Below the pieces are notes generated by a model. That model had not been told where the DNA came from. It made no database searches and saw only the letters and a program-made list of their open reading frames with translations. Below, in pieces: positions 1 to 7,403 of a stretch of DNA of 16,784 bases (positions within the stretch are counted from its first letter, which is position 1; each line of letters begins with the position of its first letter). The translations under genes and the position numbers were made by a program. This DNA comes from Actinomycetes bacterium. Its GTDB lineage: Bacteria; Actinomycetota; Acidimicrobiia; Acidimicrobiales; Acidimicrobiaceae. Location of the stretch: assembly GCA_021819025.1 (NCBI GenBank), contig JAKASN010000003.1:1-16784 (forward strand). Reading direction: 5' to 3'.

Positions 1-125
1 GTAGCGAGCGCGAGTGCCTCGTAAAACACCACTGCACCGATCCCGGCGACTGTTCCAACGAGGACCGCGATAGTAAGTTGCTTTGCCAAGGTGGGCAAGG
101 AGTTGAAACGCTCAGAAAACTTCAA
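1..125 (-). CDS. ClC-type chloride channel/antiporter, N-terminal fragment (runs off window)
   Basis: Only the first 41 codons are visible; the gene continues past the left edge. The peptide begins with a short polar stretch (MKFSERFNS) and then a hydrophobic helix containing VGTVAGIGAVVFYEALALA. This resembles helix B of ClC-family chloride channels and H+/Cl- antiporters, where a glycine-rich VxAGxGAxxFxxAL pattern is usual. I chose a TTG start at 125-123 because a strong Shine-Dalgarno sequence (GGAGGA, complement of 138-143) lies about 12 bases upstream and an in-frame stop closes the frame further upstream. It lies 224 bases downstream of the marR-like gene on the same strand, so the two may be co-transcribed. 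The family call rests on one helix and could be wrong. Confidence 0.5.
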   Translation of the reverse strand, partial: MKFSERFNSLPTLAKQLTIAVLVGTVAGIGAVVFYEALALA

Positions 126-349
126 TCTATCTCCGGTCTCCTCCGTAATTATCCAAGATGAGGCTTGTCAATTCTCCACTGCCAGCAACACGGTCGACCA
201 AGAGTGCCACTTCAAGTGCCCCGAACTCGAGAAATGCTCGCGTTTCAAAGCGACCCTCGTAACCCGGATCATCCCAAGTAACAAATACGGATTCCGTACC
301 ACGCCACGATGGGAGCTTGGGTGCCAAGAGCGGCCCCGCGCAATTGCGG

Positions 350-835
350 TCAGATCGGCCATTGGGAGCTCCAGTCTCGATCAGGAATCTCTCCCGCAGC
401 TTCGGAAAAAGAGACCAGTGTTGAAATCAAGGCGTCTAGGACCTCATTCGGAAGCTTCGCGGCGATTGCGGCGATCTCGGCGCGTCGAACTTGGGACACC
501 TGCGCCAGCAAAGCAGTACCCGACACAGTCAAGGTAATCTCCACTTGGCGGCGATCTCCAGAATGGCTTTTTCTTTCAATAAAGCCTTTTCTCAACAGGC
601 GATCGCACATCCGTGTTGCCGTAGCTGGATGGACCCCGAGGGCGGCGGCTAGGTCCGCGAGCTTCGTCGGTCCGCGAGACGCTAGGAGAACCAGAGTTCG
701 GTACTGGGGCAGCGTGATATCTTGGCCGACCTCGCCAAGTGACCGAGCGGCAATCGCCACCAGCGCACGAGACGCAGTGAGAATCGCCTCCACTAAGAGT
801 GACTCCTCGCGGCTAGCGTCATTTAACTCTTGCAT
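350..835 (-). CDS. MarR-family transcriptional regulator
   Basis: This is a 161-residue winged helix-turn-helix repressor, the usual MarR length. The DNA-binding core runs from about residue 42 to 105: LPQYRTLVLLAS opens the fold, HPATATRMCDRLLRKG (69-84) is the recognition helix, and the wing carries the hallmark DRR (94-96) followed by VEITLT. The flanking helices 10-35 and 106-150 would form the dimer interface. MarR proteins usually repress their own gene and neighbours and release DNA on binding small phenolic or lipophilic ligands or on oxidation; the ligand here is unknown. The ATG sits inside a 29-bp palindrome (830-858), strong evidence for autoregulation. The nearest same-strand genes are hemB upstream and a ClC-like gene downstream. 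Confidence 0.9.
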   Translation of the reverse strand: MQELNDASREESLLVEAILTASRALVAIAARSLGEVGQDITLPQYRTLVLLASRGPTKLADLAAALGVHPATATRMCDRLLRKGFIERKSHSGDRRQVEITLTVSGTALLAQVSQVRRAEIAAIAAKLPNEVLDALISTLVSFSEAAGEIPDRDWSSQWPI

Positions 836-858
836 ACGACAACTATTGTAGTATGCAA
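830..858. promoter_or_regulatory. Palindromic MarR operator overlapping the regulator's start codon
   Basis: The arms TTGCATAC (830-837) and GTATGCAA (851-858) are perfect inverted copies. A nested inner pair, ACAA (839-842) and TTGT (846-849), is centred on the same base (844). Only one position (838/850) breaks the 29-bp symmetry. The right-hand arm on the minus strand contains the ATG of the MarR gene, and TACAAT (complement of 845-850) inside the palindrome can serve as a -10 element. A bound dimer would cover both promoter and start. Confidence 0.75.
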
Positions 859-1040
859 CTAAACGAAACTACGCCATGGCGTCGCCAAAGGAGAGCAAAT
901 CACCATCACCACACAAGACTTATGTCGAGGAAAGATCGGAGCAACGAGGAAGCATCGTCTACCATGGTCGCCTGTCGTCTCACTTTTATCGCTGCTGCGC
1001 AACCAAAATTAGCGCACAGTGCCACGACGAATTAGTGGTA
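836..1040. other. Spacer between hemB and the MarR gene
   Basis: About 200 bases separate the hemB stop from the MarR start. Apart from the operator at its left edge I see no hairpin with a U-run and no convincing gene. Short open frames on the plus strand (from 853 and 876) are rich in arginine and serine, lack ribosome-binding sites and resemble nothing I recognise. Confidence 0.4.
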
Positions 1041-2018
1041 CTAGATAGTTCCCGCGAGTTCGTGGCTAAAATAGCTGAGAATTAAATCTGCTCCAGCGCG
1101 CTTAATCGCAGTCAGTTGCTCAATCGCAATCGCCCGACCATCCACGTAACCGGCGGCATCGGCTGCCTTTACCATGGCGTATTCTCCGGAAACTTGGTAT
1201 GCCGCGAGCGGGATGGTAAGGCGCGGCTTTACTGCAGCGATAATATCCAAATAGCTCGAAGCTGGCTTTACCATGACCATATCGGCACCTTCGGCCACGT
1301 CAAGGTCGACTTCAAGCAACGCTTCGCGAGCGTTTCGAAAGTCCTGCTGATAGCCCTTCCTGTCCCCACCACCCACAATTTGCACACCAACCGCGTCGCG
1401 AAAGGGGCCATAGAATGCCGAAGCATATTTGGCCGAGTAGGCAAGAATCCCCACGTCAATAAAGCCTTGGCCGTCAAGGGCATCACGTATTGCTCCGACC
1501 TGGCCATCCATCATTCCCGAGGGTGCCACGAAATCGACTCCAGCATTTGCTTGGGCAATTGCCATCTCACAATAGAGCTCGACGGTGGCATCGTTGTCGA
1601 CGCGGCCCCTCGAGTTGAGCACCCCACAGTGTCCATGGTCGGTGAACTCGTCGAGGCAGAGGTCGGCCATTACCACCGCCGATTCGCCCAACGAAGCTTT
1701 AAGGGCGGCAATCGCTTGCTGTGTGATGCCATCGGGGGCGTAACCCTGGCTGCCAAAGGGGTCCTTCTCGTTCGGCACCCCAAAAATCATGAATCCACGG
1801 ATGCCAAGGGCGCTGAGACGCTCTGCCTCTTTGCAGAACGAATCGATAGAGTGCTGAAAGATTCCCGGCAGCGACACGATGGGGATTGGGCCGTCGGCAT
1901 CCTGTTTGACAAACAACGGCGCGATGAGATCCGACGTGGCCAGGTGAGTCTCTGCGACGAGATCTCTTATGGCAGCATTGGCTCGCAGCCTCCTGGGTCT
2001 TCGCTGCTGAGGGGACAT
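1041..2018 (-). CDS. hemB: Porphobilinogen synthase (delta-aminolevulinic acid dehydratase)
   Basis: HemB condenses two molecules of 5-aminolevulinate into porphobilinogen in the cytosol, an early step of heme, siroheme and cobalamin synthesis. The 325-residue length is normal. The two active-site lysines are visible: K197 in AYSAKYAS and K251 in VMVKPASS, the second forming the Schiff base. The metal loop reads DLCLDEFTDHGHCG (119-132). It keeps C121 and C131 of the three-cysteine zinc site but has D123 at the middle position, as in magnesium-type enzymes; I recall this mixed form from other actinobacterial HemB proteins. GGGDRKGYQ and YQVSGEY are also family signatures. There is no Shine-Dalgarno sequence, and TAAATT ends 6 bases before the ATG, so the transcript is probably leaderless and hemB has its own promoter, separate from the operon upstream. 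Confidence 0.97.
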   Translation of the reverse strand: MSPQQRRPRRLRANAAIRDLVAETHLATSDLIAPLFVKQDADGPIPIVSLPGIFQHSIDSFCKEAERLSALGIRGFMIFGVPNEKDPFGSQGYAPDGITQQAIAALKASLGESAVVMADLCLDEFTDHGHCGVLNSRGRVDNDATVELYCEMAIAQANAGVDFVAPSGMMDGQVGAIRDALDGQGFIDVGILAYSAKYASAFYGPFRDAVGVQIVGGGDRKGYQQDFRNAREALLEVDLDVAEGADMVMVKPASSYLDIIAAVKPRLTIPLAAYQVSGEYAMVKAADAAGYVDGRAIAIEQLTAIKRAGADLILSYFSHELAGTI

Positions 2019-2024
2019 AGGGCT

Positions 2025-2052
2025 AATTTAGTCGACTAGAGCGCATATGCAA
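2025..2052 (-). promoter_or_regulatory. Probable hemB promoter (leaderless type) with a MarR-like half-site
   Basis: On the minus strand, TAAATT (2030-2025) fits the actinobacterial TANNNT -10 consensus and ends 6 bases before the hemB ATG, placing the transcription start at or next to the A of ATG. At 2052-2045, in the -35 area (16-base spacing), lies TTGCATAT, whose first seven bases equal the arm of the MarR operator at 830-858. The core GCATATGC is self-complementary. Confidence 0.45.
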
Positions 2053-2212
2053 CATCGTCGTCGCCCCGTAGCGATTGACTGTTATCGCATTGATATCGCA
2101 CTTCTCCTAATACGGCTCACCTAATACCCGGCGTCAGTTCTGCCATCACGGCACGAACAAAACTCCAGCTCTTCTTAGACGCCCTGAGCAAGCGGCTGGC
2201 CTGAACGCGAGA

Positions 2213-2240
2213 AGCCTCAAGGCAACGAAGCCTTTGAGGA
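2213..2240 (-). terminator. Hairpin at the 3' end of cobA-hemD
   Basis: CCTCAAGGC (2215-2223) and GCCTTTGAGG (2230-2239) form a nine-pair stem with one bulged base and a six-base loop. The stem covers the last codons and the TGA of the fusion gene. No U-run follows on the minus strand, so it may be a weak or Rho-assisted terminator, or an RNA-stabilising structure. Confidence 0.35.
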
Positions 2241-3713
2241 TGTCATGCTCCGCAGCACGACCTCGAGAAGTCCCTCGATATTATGTACCTCGGCGGTAGC
2301 GGTAACTCCAATATCCATCTCTCTGGCGGTTTCAGTAGTTACCGGTCCAATCGAGAACACTCTCGACGGGAGACGATCTCGCCCATAGATCTCGACGAAA
2401 TTGCGCACCGTGGACGACGACGTGAAACATATCGCGTCCGCCGAGGTGACCTCCTGCAGTTCCCTCTCCGACGGTTGATATGGGATGGTCTGGTACGCTT
2501 GGACAACGTGAGGAGCGTAGCCTTTCAGGCGCAAGCCCTCGACGAGGACATCCCGTGCGACTCTTGCCTGCGGAACGAGTACCCCTCCGCTTCCGGAGGG
2601 AAACACCTCTAACAGTCCTTCGGCCACGAAGCGATCTCCGACGAGATCTACTCCGACGTGACGCTGCCTTAGCGCCTCCATGGTAGCTGAACCGACCACC
2701 GCGATCTTGATCCCGGCAAGCTTACGATAATCGTCGCAGCGGTCCAAAAATGCCTCGACTCCATTCGCAGACGTGAACACCAGGTAGCGAAAGTCCGATA
2801 TTTTGGAGATTGCATCATCCATAGCCTGAAATCCATCACTGGGCGCGACGATGGAAATCGCCGGAGCAGATATCACCCGGGCTCCCAAGTCAGAGAGGGC
2901 GCGCGCCAGCACTCCGGCCTGGTTAAGCGCCCTTGTGACGATGATTCTCTTGCCGAAGAGAGGACGGCTTTCAAAAAAATTAAAGTTGAAGCGAGCCACC
3001 TCGCCAATAATGATCGTCGCCGGTGAGCGAACCTTCATCACGGCAAGGTTTTCGAGCTCTCCTCGGTAACTCTCCTGTTCGGGACGGGTGCCCCACTGTA
3101 CCGCCGCTACTGGTGTTTTCGGGCTAAGTCCCGCGGCGATGAGCCTCGCGGCAATCTCTCCTCTATGGCCAACACCCATGAGAACCACGATGGTACCACC
3201 GAGGCGCGCTAAAGCGGCGTAATCAGTGTCGTCGGCGGCATCCCCCTGGCGATGCCCGGTGATCACGGTGAGTGAGGTGGAGACACCCCTATGGGTGACT
3301 GGAATACCTCCATAGGCCGGGACTGCGATCGCCGAGGGAACTCCGGGCACCACCTCGAATTTGATACCAGCACTTTGCAAGGCCTCGAGCTCTTCGCCAC
3401 CGCGTCCAAACAGCATCGGGTCGCCCCCCTTGAGGCGCACAACGGTACCATAGCGACGCGCGGCGTCGACGAGAATCGCATTGATCTCTTCCTGGGCCAT
3501 GGGACGATTGGGACGTTTGCCCACGTCAACCAGTTCGGCCGCCGGCGAGGCGAAGGAAAGCAGTGAAGCATCCGCCAAGTAATCATAAACCACGATGTCC
3601 GCGTCGCCAAGGAGTTCGTGACCCCGCAGCGTCAAGAGCCTGGGATCTCCCGGACCCGCGCCGACAAGATACACCGTCCCAAATTCCACTTTCGATGGCT
3701 TCACTTCGGCCAA
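2217..3713 (-). CDS. cobA-hemD: Bifunctional uroporphyrinogen-III C-methyltransferase / uroporphyrinogen-III synthase
   Basis: This 498-residue two-domain protein is a fusion common in actinobacteria. Residues about 11-245 are the SAM-dependent methyltransferase (SUMT/CobA) that turns uroporphyrinogen III into precorrin-2: VYLVGAGPGDPRLLTLRG (14-31), VVYDYL, RLKGGDPMLFGRGGEE (93-108) and VVPGVPSAIAVPAYGGIPVTHRG (121-143). Residues about 254-490 are HemD, which cyclises hydroxymethylbilane into uroporphyrinogen III: GKRIIVTRA, LVFTSANGVEAF (311-322), ICFTSSSTVRNF (428-439) and SIGPVTTETARE (454-465). One polypeptide thus makes the ring and commits part of it to the siroheme/B12 branch. The most upstream start is TTG at 3713; its ribosome site (GGGAG, complement of 3731-3735) is 17 bases away. 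A GTG four codons in (3704) is an equally possible start. It lies 29 bases behind hemC. Confidence 0.95.
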   Translation of the reverse strand: MAEVKPSKVEFGTVYLVGAGPGDPRLLTLRGHELLGDADIVVYDYLADASLLSFASPAAELVDVGKRPNRPMAQEEINAILVDAARRYGTVVRLKGGDPMLFGRGGEELEALQSAGIKFEVVPGVPSAIAVPAYGGIPVTHRGVSTSLTVITGHRQGDAADDTDYAALARLGGTIVVLMGVGHRGEIAARLIAAGLSPKTPVAAVQWGTRPEQESYRGELENLAVMKVRSPATIIIGEVARFNFNFFESRPLFGKRIIVTRALNQAGVLARALSDLGARVISAPAISIVAPSDGFQAMDDAISKISDFRYLVFTSANGVEAFLDRCDDYRKLAGIKIAVVGSATMEALRQRHVGVDLVGDRFVAEGLLEVFPSGSGGVLVPQARVARDVLVEGLRLKGYAPHVVQAYQTIPYQPSERELQEVTSADAICFTSSSTVRNFVEIYGRDRLPSRVFSIGPVTTETAREMDIGVTATAEVHNIEGLLEVVLRSMTSSKASLP

Positions 3714-3742
3714 CCTAGTCGCTCAAAGATCTCCCGGTGAAT

Positions 3743-4639
3743 TCAACTTTGCGACGCGGCCGACGCCAAAAGGCGCTCTCCGCCTGCGGAAAGCAGGTAG
3801 GCGCCCATCTCCGCGCCGAGGCGTAGCGCATCCGAGCCGCTCATCGACGCCGAGACCACCTCTTTGCCATCCAATGAGGCAATCATGCCGAAGAGTCCGT
3901 TTCCACTCTCCAGAGAAGTGGAATAAGCTCCGACCGGAAGGGTGCAGCCAGATCCCAGCGTCTTGAGCATGGATCTCTCCGCACTGACATGTGCACGGGT
4001 AAGAGCGTCATCAAGATGGCTCGCGGCCCCGATGGCACGGGAATCATCAGCTCTGGTTTCGATCGCGATCGCCCCTTGGGCGACTTGTGGGCAGAACACT
4101 TCAGGATCGAGAACTTCTGCGGCCATCGTCGCCAAGCCGAGTCGAAGCAAGGCAGCGTATGCAATCACCACGGCATCCGCCTCGCCAACGCGGGCCAGGC
4201 GCGTCCTGATATTGCCACGCAGCGCGACGACATTTAAATCGGGCCGATGCCAAAGTAAAATGGCTTTCCTGCGTGCAGACCCTGTCGCCACGGTAGCGCC
4301 ATGTGCCAAATCCTTCAAAGGAGAACCGACCATCGCATCCCGAACGTCTCCCCGTGGCAAGAAAGCCGCAATTATCAAGTCTTGGTGGGTAGTGGCCGGT
4401 AAATCTTTTGCTGAATGCACCGCAAGGTCAGCTTCCTTGCGCAAGAGTGCCATCTGGACCTCTTTTACAAAGACACCTTGGCCACCAATTTCGCTGAGAG
4501 GACTCGAGACATCGATGTCTCCATGGGTCTCCACAGGAAGTAGTTCATAGGGCTCGCCCAGCGCGCGACCGACCTCATTGGCCTGCCATTGCGCCAGTTC
4601 ACTCTTGCGCGTGGCTATCCGCAGCGCAGATTTGGTCAC
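3743..4639 (-). CDS. hemC: Porphobilinogen deaminase (hydroxymethylbilane synthase)
   Basis: HemC polymerises four porphobilinogens into hydroxymethylbilane, which the HemD domain encoded just downstream uses. The 298-residue length is typical. Diagnostic segments are LRIATRKSELAQWQA at the N terminus, AVHSAKDLPA (74-82) with catalytic D79, ATGSARRKAILLW, VVALRGNIRTRL (137-148), QVAQGAIAIETR, and TLGSGCTLPVGAYS (228-240), where C232 would hold the dipyrromethane cofactor. The start is GTG, and its last two bases plus the next A form the TGA of hemA (GTGA overlap, 4636-4639), so translation is coupled to hemA. The usual HSLKD motif reads HSAKD here, a mild deviation. I have no doubt about the assignment. 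Confidence 0.97.
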   Translation of the reverse strand: MTKSALRIATRKSELAQWQANEVGRALGEPYELLPVETHGDIDVSSPLSEIGGQGVFVKEVQMALLRKEADLAVHSAKDLPATTHQDLIIAAFLPRGDVRDAMVGSPLKDLAHGATVATGSARRKAILLWHRPDLNVVALRGNIRTRLARVGEADAVVIAYAALLRLGLATMAAEVLDPEVFCPQVAQGAIAIETRADDSRAIGAASHLDDALTRAHVSAERSMLKTLGSGCTLPVGAYSTSLESGNGLFGMIASLDGKEVVSASMSGSDALRLGAEMGAYLLSAGGERLLASAASQS

Positions 4640-5889
4640 AAGTCGAATAGGAAGCTAAGAGCTTCAGCGAGCTTCTCGGCACGCTCCACATTGGTCTCTT
4701 TGAGGCGCGTCACCGGTTGATGGAGTACCTTGGCCACGATTCCACCTGCGAGGGCTTCAACAGCTCTCAGCTGGCCCGGATCGAGACCTTCAAACTTGGA
4801 GCGGAATCGCGCCAGTTCGGCGAGCTTGATATTTTCCGCCATTTGATAAAAAGCTGAGATGGTGGGAGTGAGACTTGCGGCATGCGCAGCACGAGAGCTG
4901 AACTCCGCAACCTCGGCCTCGATAATCTCTTCGGCCACCGCGACTTGGGAGCGTCGCAAGTCCATCTGCTCATCAAGAAATGAGTAGACGGCATCCAGGT
5001 CGAGAAGAGAAACGCTACCCAGCTCAGAGAGTTGCGGGTCAATATTTCGCGGCATTCCGAGATCCACTAGAACTAACTCTCGACCGACAATTTCTCGAGC
5101 AACGAGGCCCACCACGGCTTCTTTCTCCACGAGATAACTCGTCGAGCCGGTGGCGAAGAGCGCTGCGTCGTAGTCGCCGAGATTCGCCAGGGCAAATTCA
5201 AATGGAACACTAATGGCACCAAGCTCTCCCGCGACGCGTTCGCCTCGCATCTCAGTTCGATTGGCAAGGTGCACTTCTACGCCTCTGTCCACCAGTGCTT
5301 GCGTTACTTTTGCGCCGATCTCACCCGCGCCAACCACAAGTGCACGCGATAGCGCCGGGCGTACCTTAACCAGCAGTTCGGTTGCCGCGTACGCCGAAGA
5401 GGTGACCCCGCGTGAAATGGTAGTTTCAGAGCGCACCCGCTTACCCACTTCGAGAGCGCGCTGAAAAAGCTTCTCCAGCGCCGGCCCAGTCGCACCCAAC
5501 TCGTGAGCTTTGACAAAGGCCCGCTTAACTTGACCGATGATCTCGGACTCTCCGAGGATCTGCGACTCCAGCCCTCCAGCGAGGCGAAATAAGTGATGGG
5601 TGGCGCCAGCATCGTAGTAGACGTGCGCGACCTCAGCTATCTTGGATCGTGGCGACCCTAACGCCGAAGCCATCGTGGCGATGATCTCGTCGATTCCAGC
5701 ATGGAAAGAGGTGACTGCGGCAAAGATCTCGGTGCGGGCACACGTCGAGAGGATTACCGACTCCTCGACAAGCTCCGAAGCCTGCAACGATTTCAGGCAT
5801 GGCATGACTTGCGCATCCGCCAAGGCAAAATCGGAAAAATCCCGAGGGCCCAATTCGCGTTGCGAAATTCCTACCGCTACAACAGGCAT
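4636..5889 (-). CDS. hemA: Glutamyl-tRNA reductase
   Basis: HemA reduces glutamyl-tRNA(Glu) with NADPH to glutamate-1-semialdehyde, the first committed and often rate-limiting step of the C5 tetrapyrrole pathway. The 417-residue protein has the standard three parts. The catalytic domain (1-160) carries nucleophile C50 in LSTCARTEIF and the signature FRLAGGLESQILGESEIIGQVKRAF. The NADPH-binding domain has ALVVGAGEIGAKV near 190 and HLANRT. A long helical dimerisation domain ends the protein. The normally invariant Asn after the catalytic Cys (STCNR) is Ala here. The start ATG lies inside the end of the precorrin-2 dehydrogenase-like gene (13-base overlap) with AGGTGA about 9 bases upstream, so the two are translationally coupled. 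A gsa/hemL gene for the next step is not in the window. Confidence 0.97.
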   Translation of the reverse strand: MPVVAVGISQRELGPRDFSDFALADAQVMPCLKSLQASELVEESVILSTCARTEIFAAVTSFHAGIDEIIATMASALGSPRSKIAEVAHVYYDAGATHHLFRLAGGLESQILGESEIIGQVKRAFVKAHELGATGPALEKLFQRALEVGKRVRSETTISRGVTSSAYAATELLVKVRPALSRALVVGAGEIGAKVTQALVDRGVEVHLANRTEMRGERVAGELGAISVPFEFALANLGDYDAALFATGSTSYLVEKEAVVGLVAREIVGRELVLVDLGMPRNIDPQLSELGSVSLLDLDAVYSFLDEQMDLRRSQVAVAEEIIEAEVAEFSSRAAHAASLTPTISAFYQMAENIKLAELARFRSKFEGLDPGQLRAVEALAGGIVAKVLHQPVTRLKETNVERAEKLAEALSFLFDL

Positions 5890-6590
5890 TGTCTTATTTC
5901 ACCTATAGCCAATTCTTCATCGCCATTCTCAAGAAGCGCGAGCGCATCTGAACCAAGTACACTATCCCACGCGCCCGGCCTGGCGGCTATACCGTTCCGC
6001 CTTGCTTCGTCTCGCACTTCGGCACAAAGGCCCACAAATCTGTCGAGGGCCGGACTCACTTGTTCAGCGAGCTTGCCACAAATCCACCTAGTCACCGCAG
6101 GGGCTGTGCCCAATGAGGCCACCCCAACTTCGAGGTGTGCAAACCTCGCGTTTGCGACACTTCGAAGATTACCACTGCTAGCACTGCTGGCGTCGTTCAC
6201 TAATAGCCCTTTGCTGATCTGTCGACGAGCGATTTCGCCATTTAGCAAAACGTCGTCACTCGCGGCAAAGACCACTGAAAACCCATGCAGATCCGCCTCC
6301 TGAAACTTCCGCACCGAGATCTCGAGCTTCTTGCCTTCCAGATCAAAGACGATATCTTGCACTTCGTTTGAAAATTCTATCCAGTTATGCTGAGAAATGG
6401 CCTCCGAAGCTGCAAGGTCGCACCCGGCGACCAGAGAGGCGAGGCTGGCAATGAAGTCTGGGGAGAACTGCGGAGACACGACTTTGAGATGCGCCGGCAA
6501 GGTAACCATCGAGACGAGTTTCCTTGTCGCCACGGTGCCTGCGCCTACTATGAGCACTGGCAAAGTTCCGAAGTCCAGTTCCGCCAACAT
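5877..6590 (-). CDS. Precorrin-2 dehydrogenase / sirohydrochlorin ferrochelatase-like protein (Met8/CysG-N type)
   Basis: This is a 237-residue NAD-binding protein at the head of the tetrapyrrole operon. The N terminus reads FGTLPVLIVGAGTVATRKL, the GxGxxA Rossmann fold of the CysG-N/Met8/SirC family (usually VVGGGxVAxRK). The middle has VVFAASDDVLLNGEIARR and GLLVNDASSASSGNLRSV (family: VNVxDDPxxCxF), and the end has GVASLGTAPAVTRWICGKL (family: STxGxSPxLARxL). It would oxidise precorrin-2, made by the CobA domain encoded in the same operon, to sirohydrochlorin. Sequence between the motifs is divergent, with an unusually long stretch around residues 60-90. I chose ATG 6590 because GAGG sits 10 bases upstream and the fold begins right after it; the frame stays open to 6884, and an ATG at 6662 is a less likely start. 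It resembles the NAD-binding N-terminal protein often found before hemA in actinobacteria. Confidence 0.8.
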   Translation of the reverse strand: MLAELDFGTLPVLIVGAGTVATRKLVSMVTLPAHLKVVSPQFSPDFIASLASLVAGCDLAASEAISQHNWIEFSNEVQDIVFDLEGKKLEISVRKFQEADLHGFSVVFAASDDVLLNGEIARRQISKGLLVNDASSASSGNLRSVANARFAHLEVGVASLGTAPAVTRWICGKLAEQVSPALDRFVGLCAEVRDEARRNGIAARPGAWDSVLGSDALALLENGDEELAIGEIRQCLL

Positions 6591-6655
6591 CGTGGATCCA
6601 CCTCTAGCTTGAATACCCCTTGCCAGCGAATCTAGACTGCGGCTGCGAAGTGTCC

Positions 6656-6686
6656 TTGACATCGGGGGTCCAAGAAGGTCTAGTTT
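6656..6686 (+). promoter_or_regulatory. Promoter for the seven-helix protein gene
   Basis: A perfect TTGACA (6656-6661) is followed by TCTAGT at 17-base spacing (6679-6684) and TAGTTT at 19-base spacing (6681-6686). Either would start transcription within a few bases of the ATG at 6694, so this transcript is probably leaderless. The opposite-facing tetrapyrrole operon begins about 100 bases away and shares this control region. Confidence 0.5.
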
Positions 6687-6693
6687 GTTGGAC

Positions 6694-7395
6694 ATGGTAG
6701 AGGTTGTCACCGCAGCAATCGCGACACTGGTGGGCTTAGCATTTGCGCTATCCACGTACGAACGCTGGCTTGCAAAAAGACGTAACCACGAGCTGGCCTG
6801 GGCAACATCGCTCTCGATGTTCGCGATTGCCGCTTTCGCGCTTGCCCTCGGTGCCCAAATGGGCTGGAACCCATTGCTTTTCAAAGTCTTTTACCTTTTC
6901 GGCGCGATTTTGAACGTGCCTTTCCTCGCACTAGGAACTGTATACCTGCATTGGGGTAAGTCAATAGGGAACAAAGTCGCTGCTGCGATAATCCTTTTAT
7001 CCTTTTTTGCCGCGGGAGTGCTCATCGCGGCTCCAATTACCCACGCCCTTCCCATCCACCAACTCGCCCAAGGCTCCAAAGTCTTCGGAGCCTTGCCGCG
7101 CGTCTTTGCCGGGGTTGGATCCGGAGCCGGGGCACTAGTGGTCTTCGGAGGAGCCATCTACTCTTTTGTCCGAACCCAAACCGCGAGGTTTCGCGTCTCG
7201 AACGCTCTTATCGCCATTGGCACGGCGATCACTGGCGCGAGTGGCATCTTGAACTCGGTGTTCAACGCTATGACGGCATTCTCTGTCACGCTCGTAATTG
7301 GAATTACCGTAATCTACTTCGGCTTTGTGGTTGCCACCGGGGGAGCACCAAAAAGCCAACCCCAGGTTTCTGCGACACCCCTTGAGGCGCCTTGA
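6694..7395 (+). CDS. Uncharacterised seven-helix membrane protein
   Basis: The 233-residue protein has about seven hydrophobic segments, near residues 3-20, 35-54, 63-86, 94-113, 136-159, 168-190 and 193-215, and a short polar tail rich in Pro, Gln and Ser. Helix 3 carries LFKVFYLFGAILNVPFLALGTVYL, which matches my memory of an unnamed actinobacterial 7-TM family with WxxAxxxFALGA and FKxFYLxGAxLxVPxLAxG patterns. No catalytic motif or heme-ligand histidine pair is evident. It diverges from the tetrapyrrole operon and shares its control region, which hints at, but does not prove, a role in heme or cytochrome biology. ATG 6694 was chosen because the -10 element lies just before it; TTG codons at 6685 and 6688 behind AAGAAGG are alternative starts. 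The function is unknown. Confidence 0.75.
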   Translation: MVEVVTAAIATLVGLAFALSTYERWLAKRRNHELAWATSLSMFAIAAFALALGAQMGWNPLLFKVFYLFGAILNVPFLALGTVYLHWGKSIGNKVAAAIILLSFFAAGVLIAAPITHALPIHQLAQGSKVFGALPRVFAGVGSGAGALVVFGGAIYSFVRTQTARFRVSNALIAIGTAITGASGILNSVFNAMTAFSVTLVIGITVIYFGFVVATGGAPKSQPQVSATPLEAP

Positions 7396-7403
7396 GAGCC
7401 GAC

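Noticed and set aside
91..537. 148-codon plus-strand frame over the ClC/MarR gap
   Set aside because: Low-complexity Arg/Ser content, overlaps two better-supported minus-strand genes.
309..851. 180-codon plus-strand frame opposite the MarR gene
   Set aside because: Arg/Ser/Ala-rich, without motifs, and wholly antisense to the clear MarR gene.
1116..2039. 307-codon open frame on the plus strand
   Set aside because: It runs exactly opposite hemB, has no family motif and no ribosome site; it is a mirror frame of a well-supported gene.
3942..4550. 202-codon plus-strand frame opposite hemC
   Set aside because: Mirror frame of hemC, with no ribosome site or recognisable domain.
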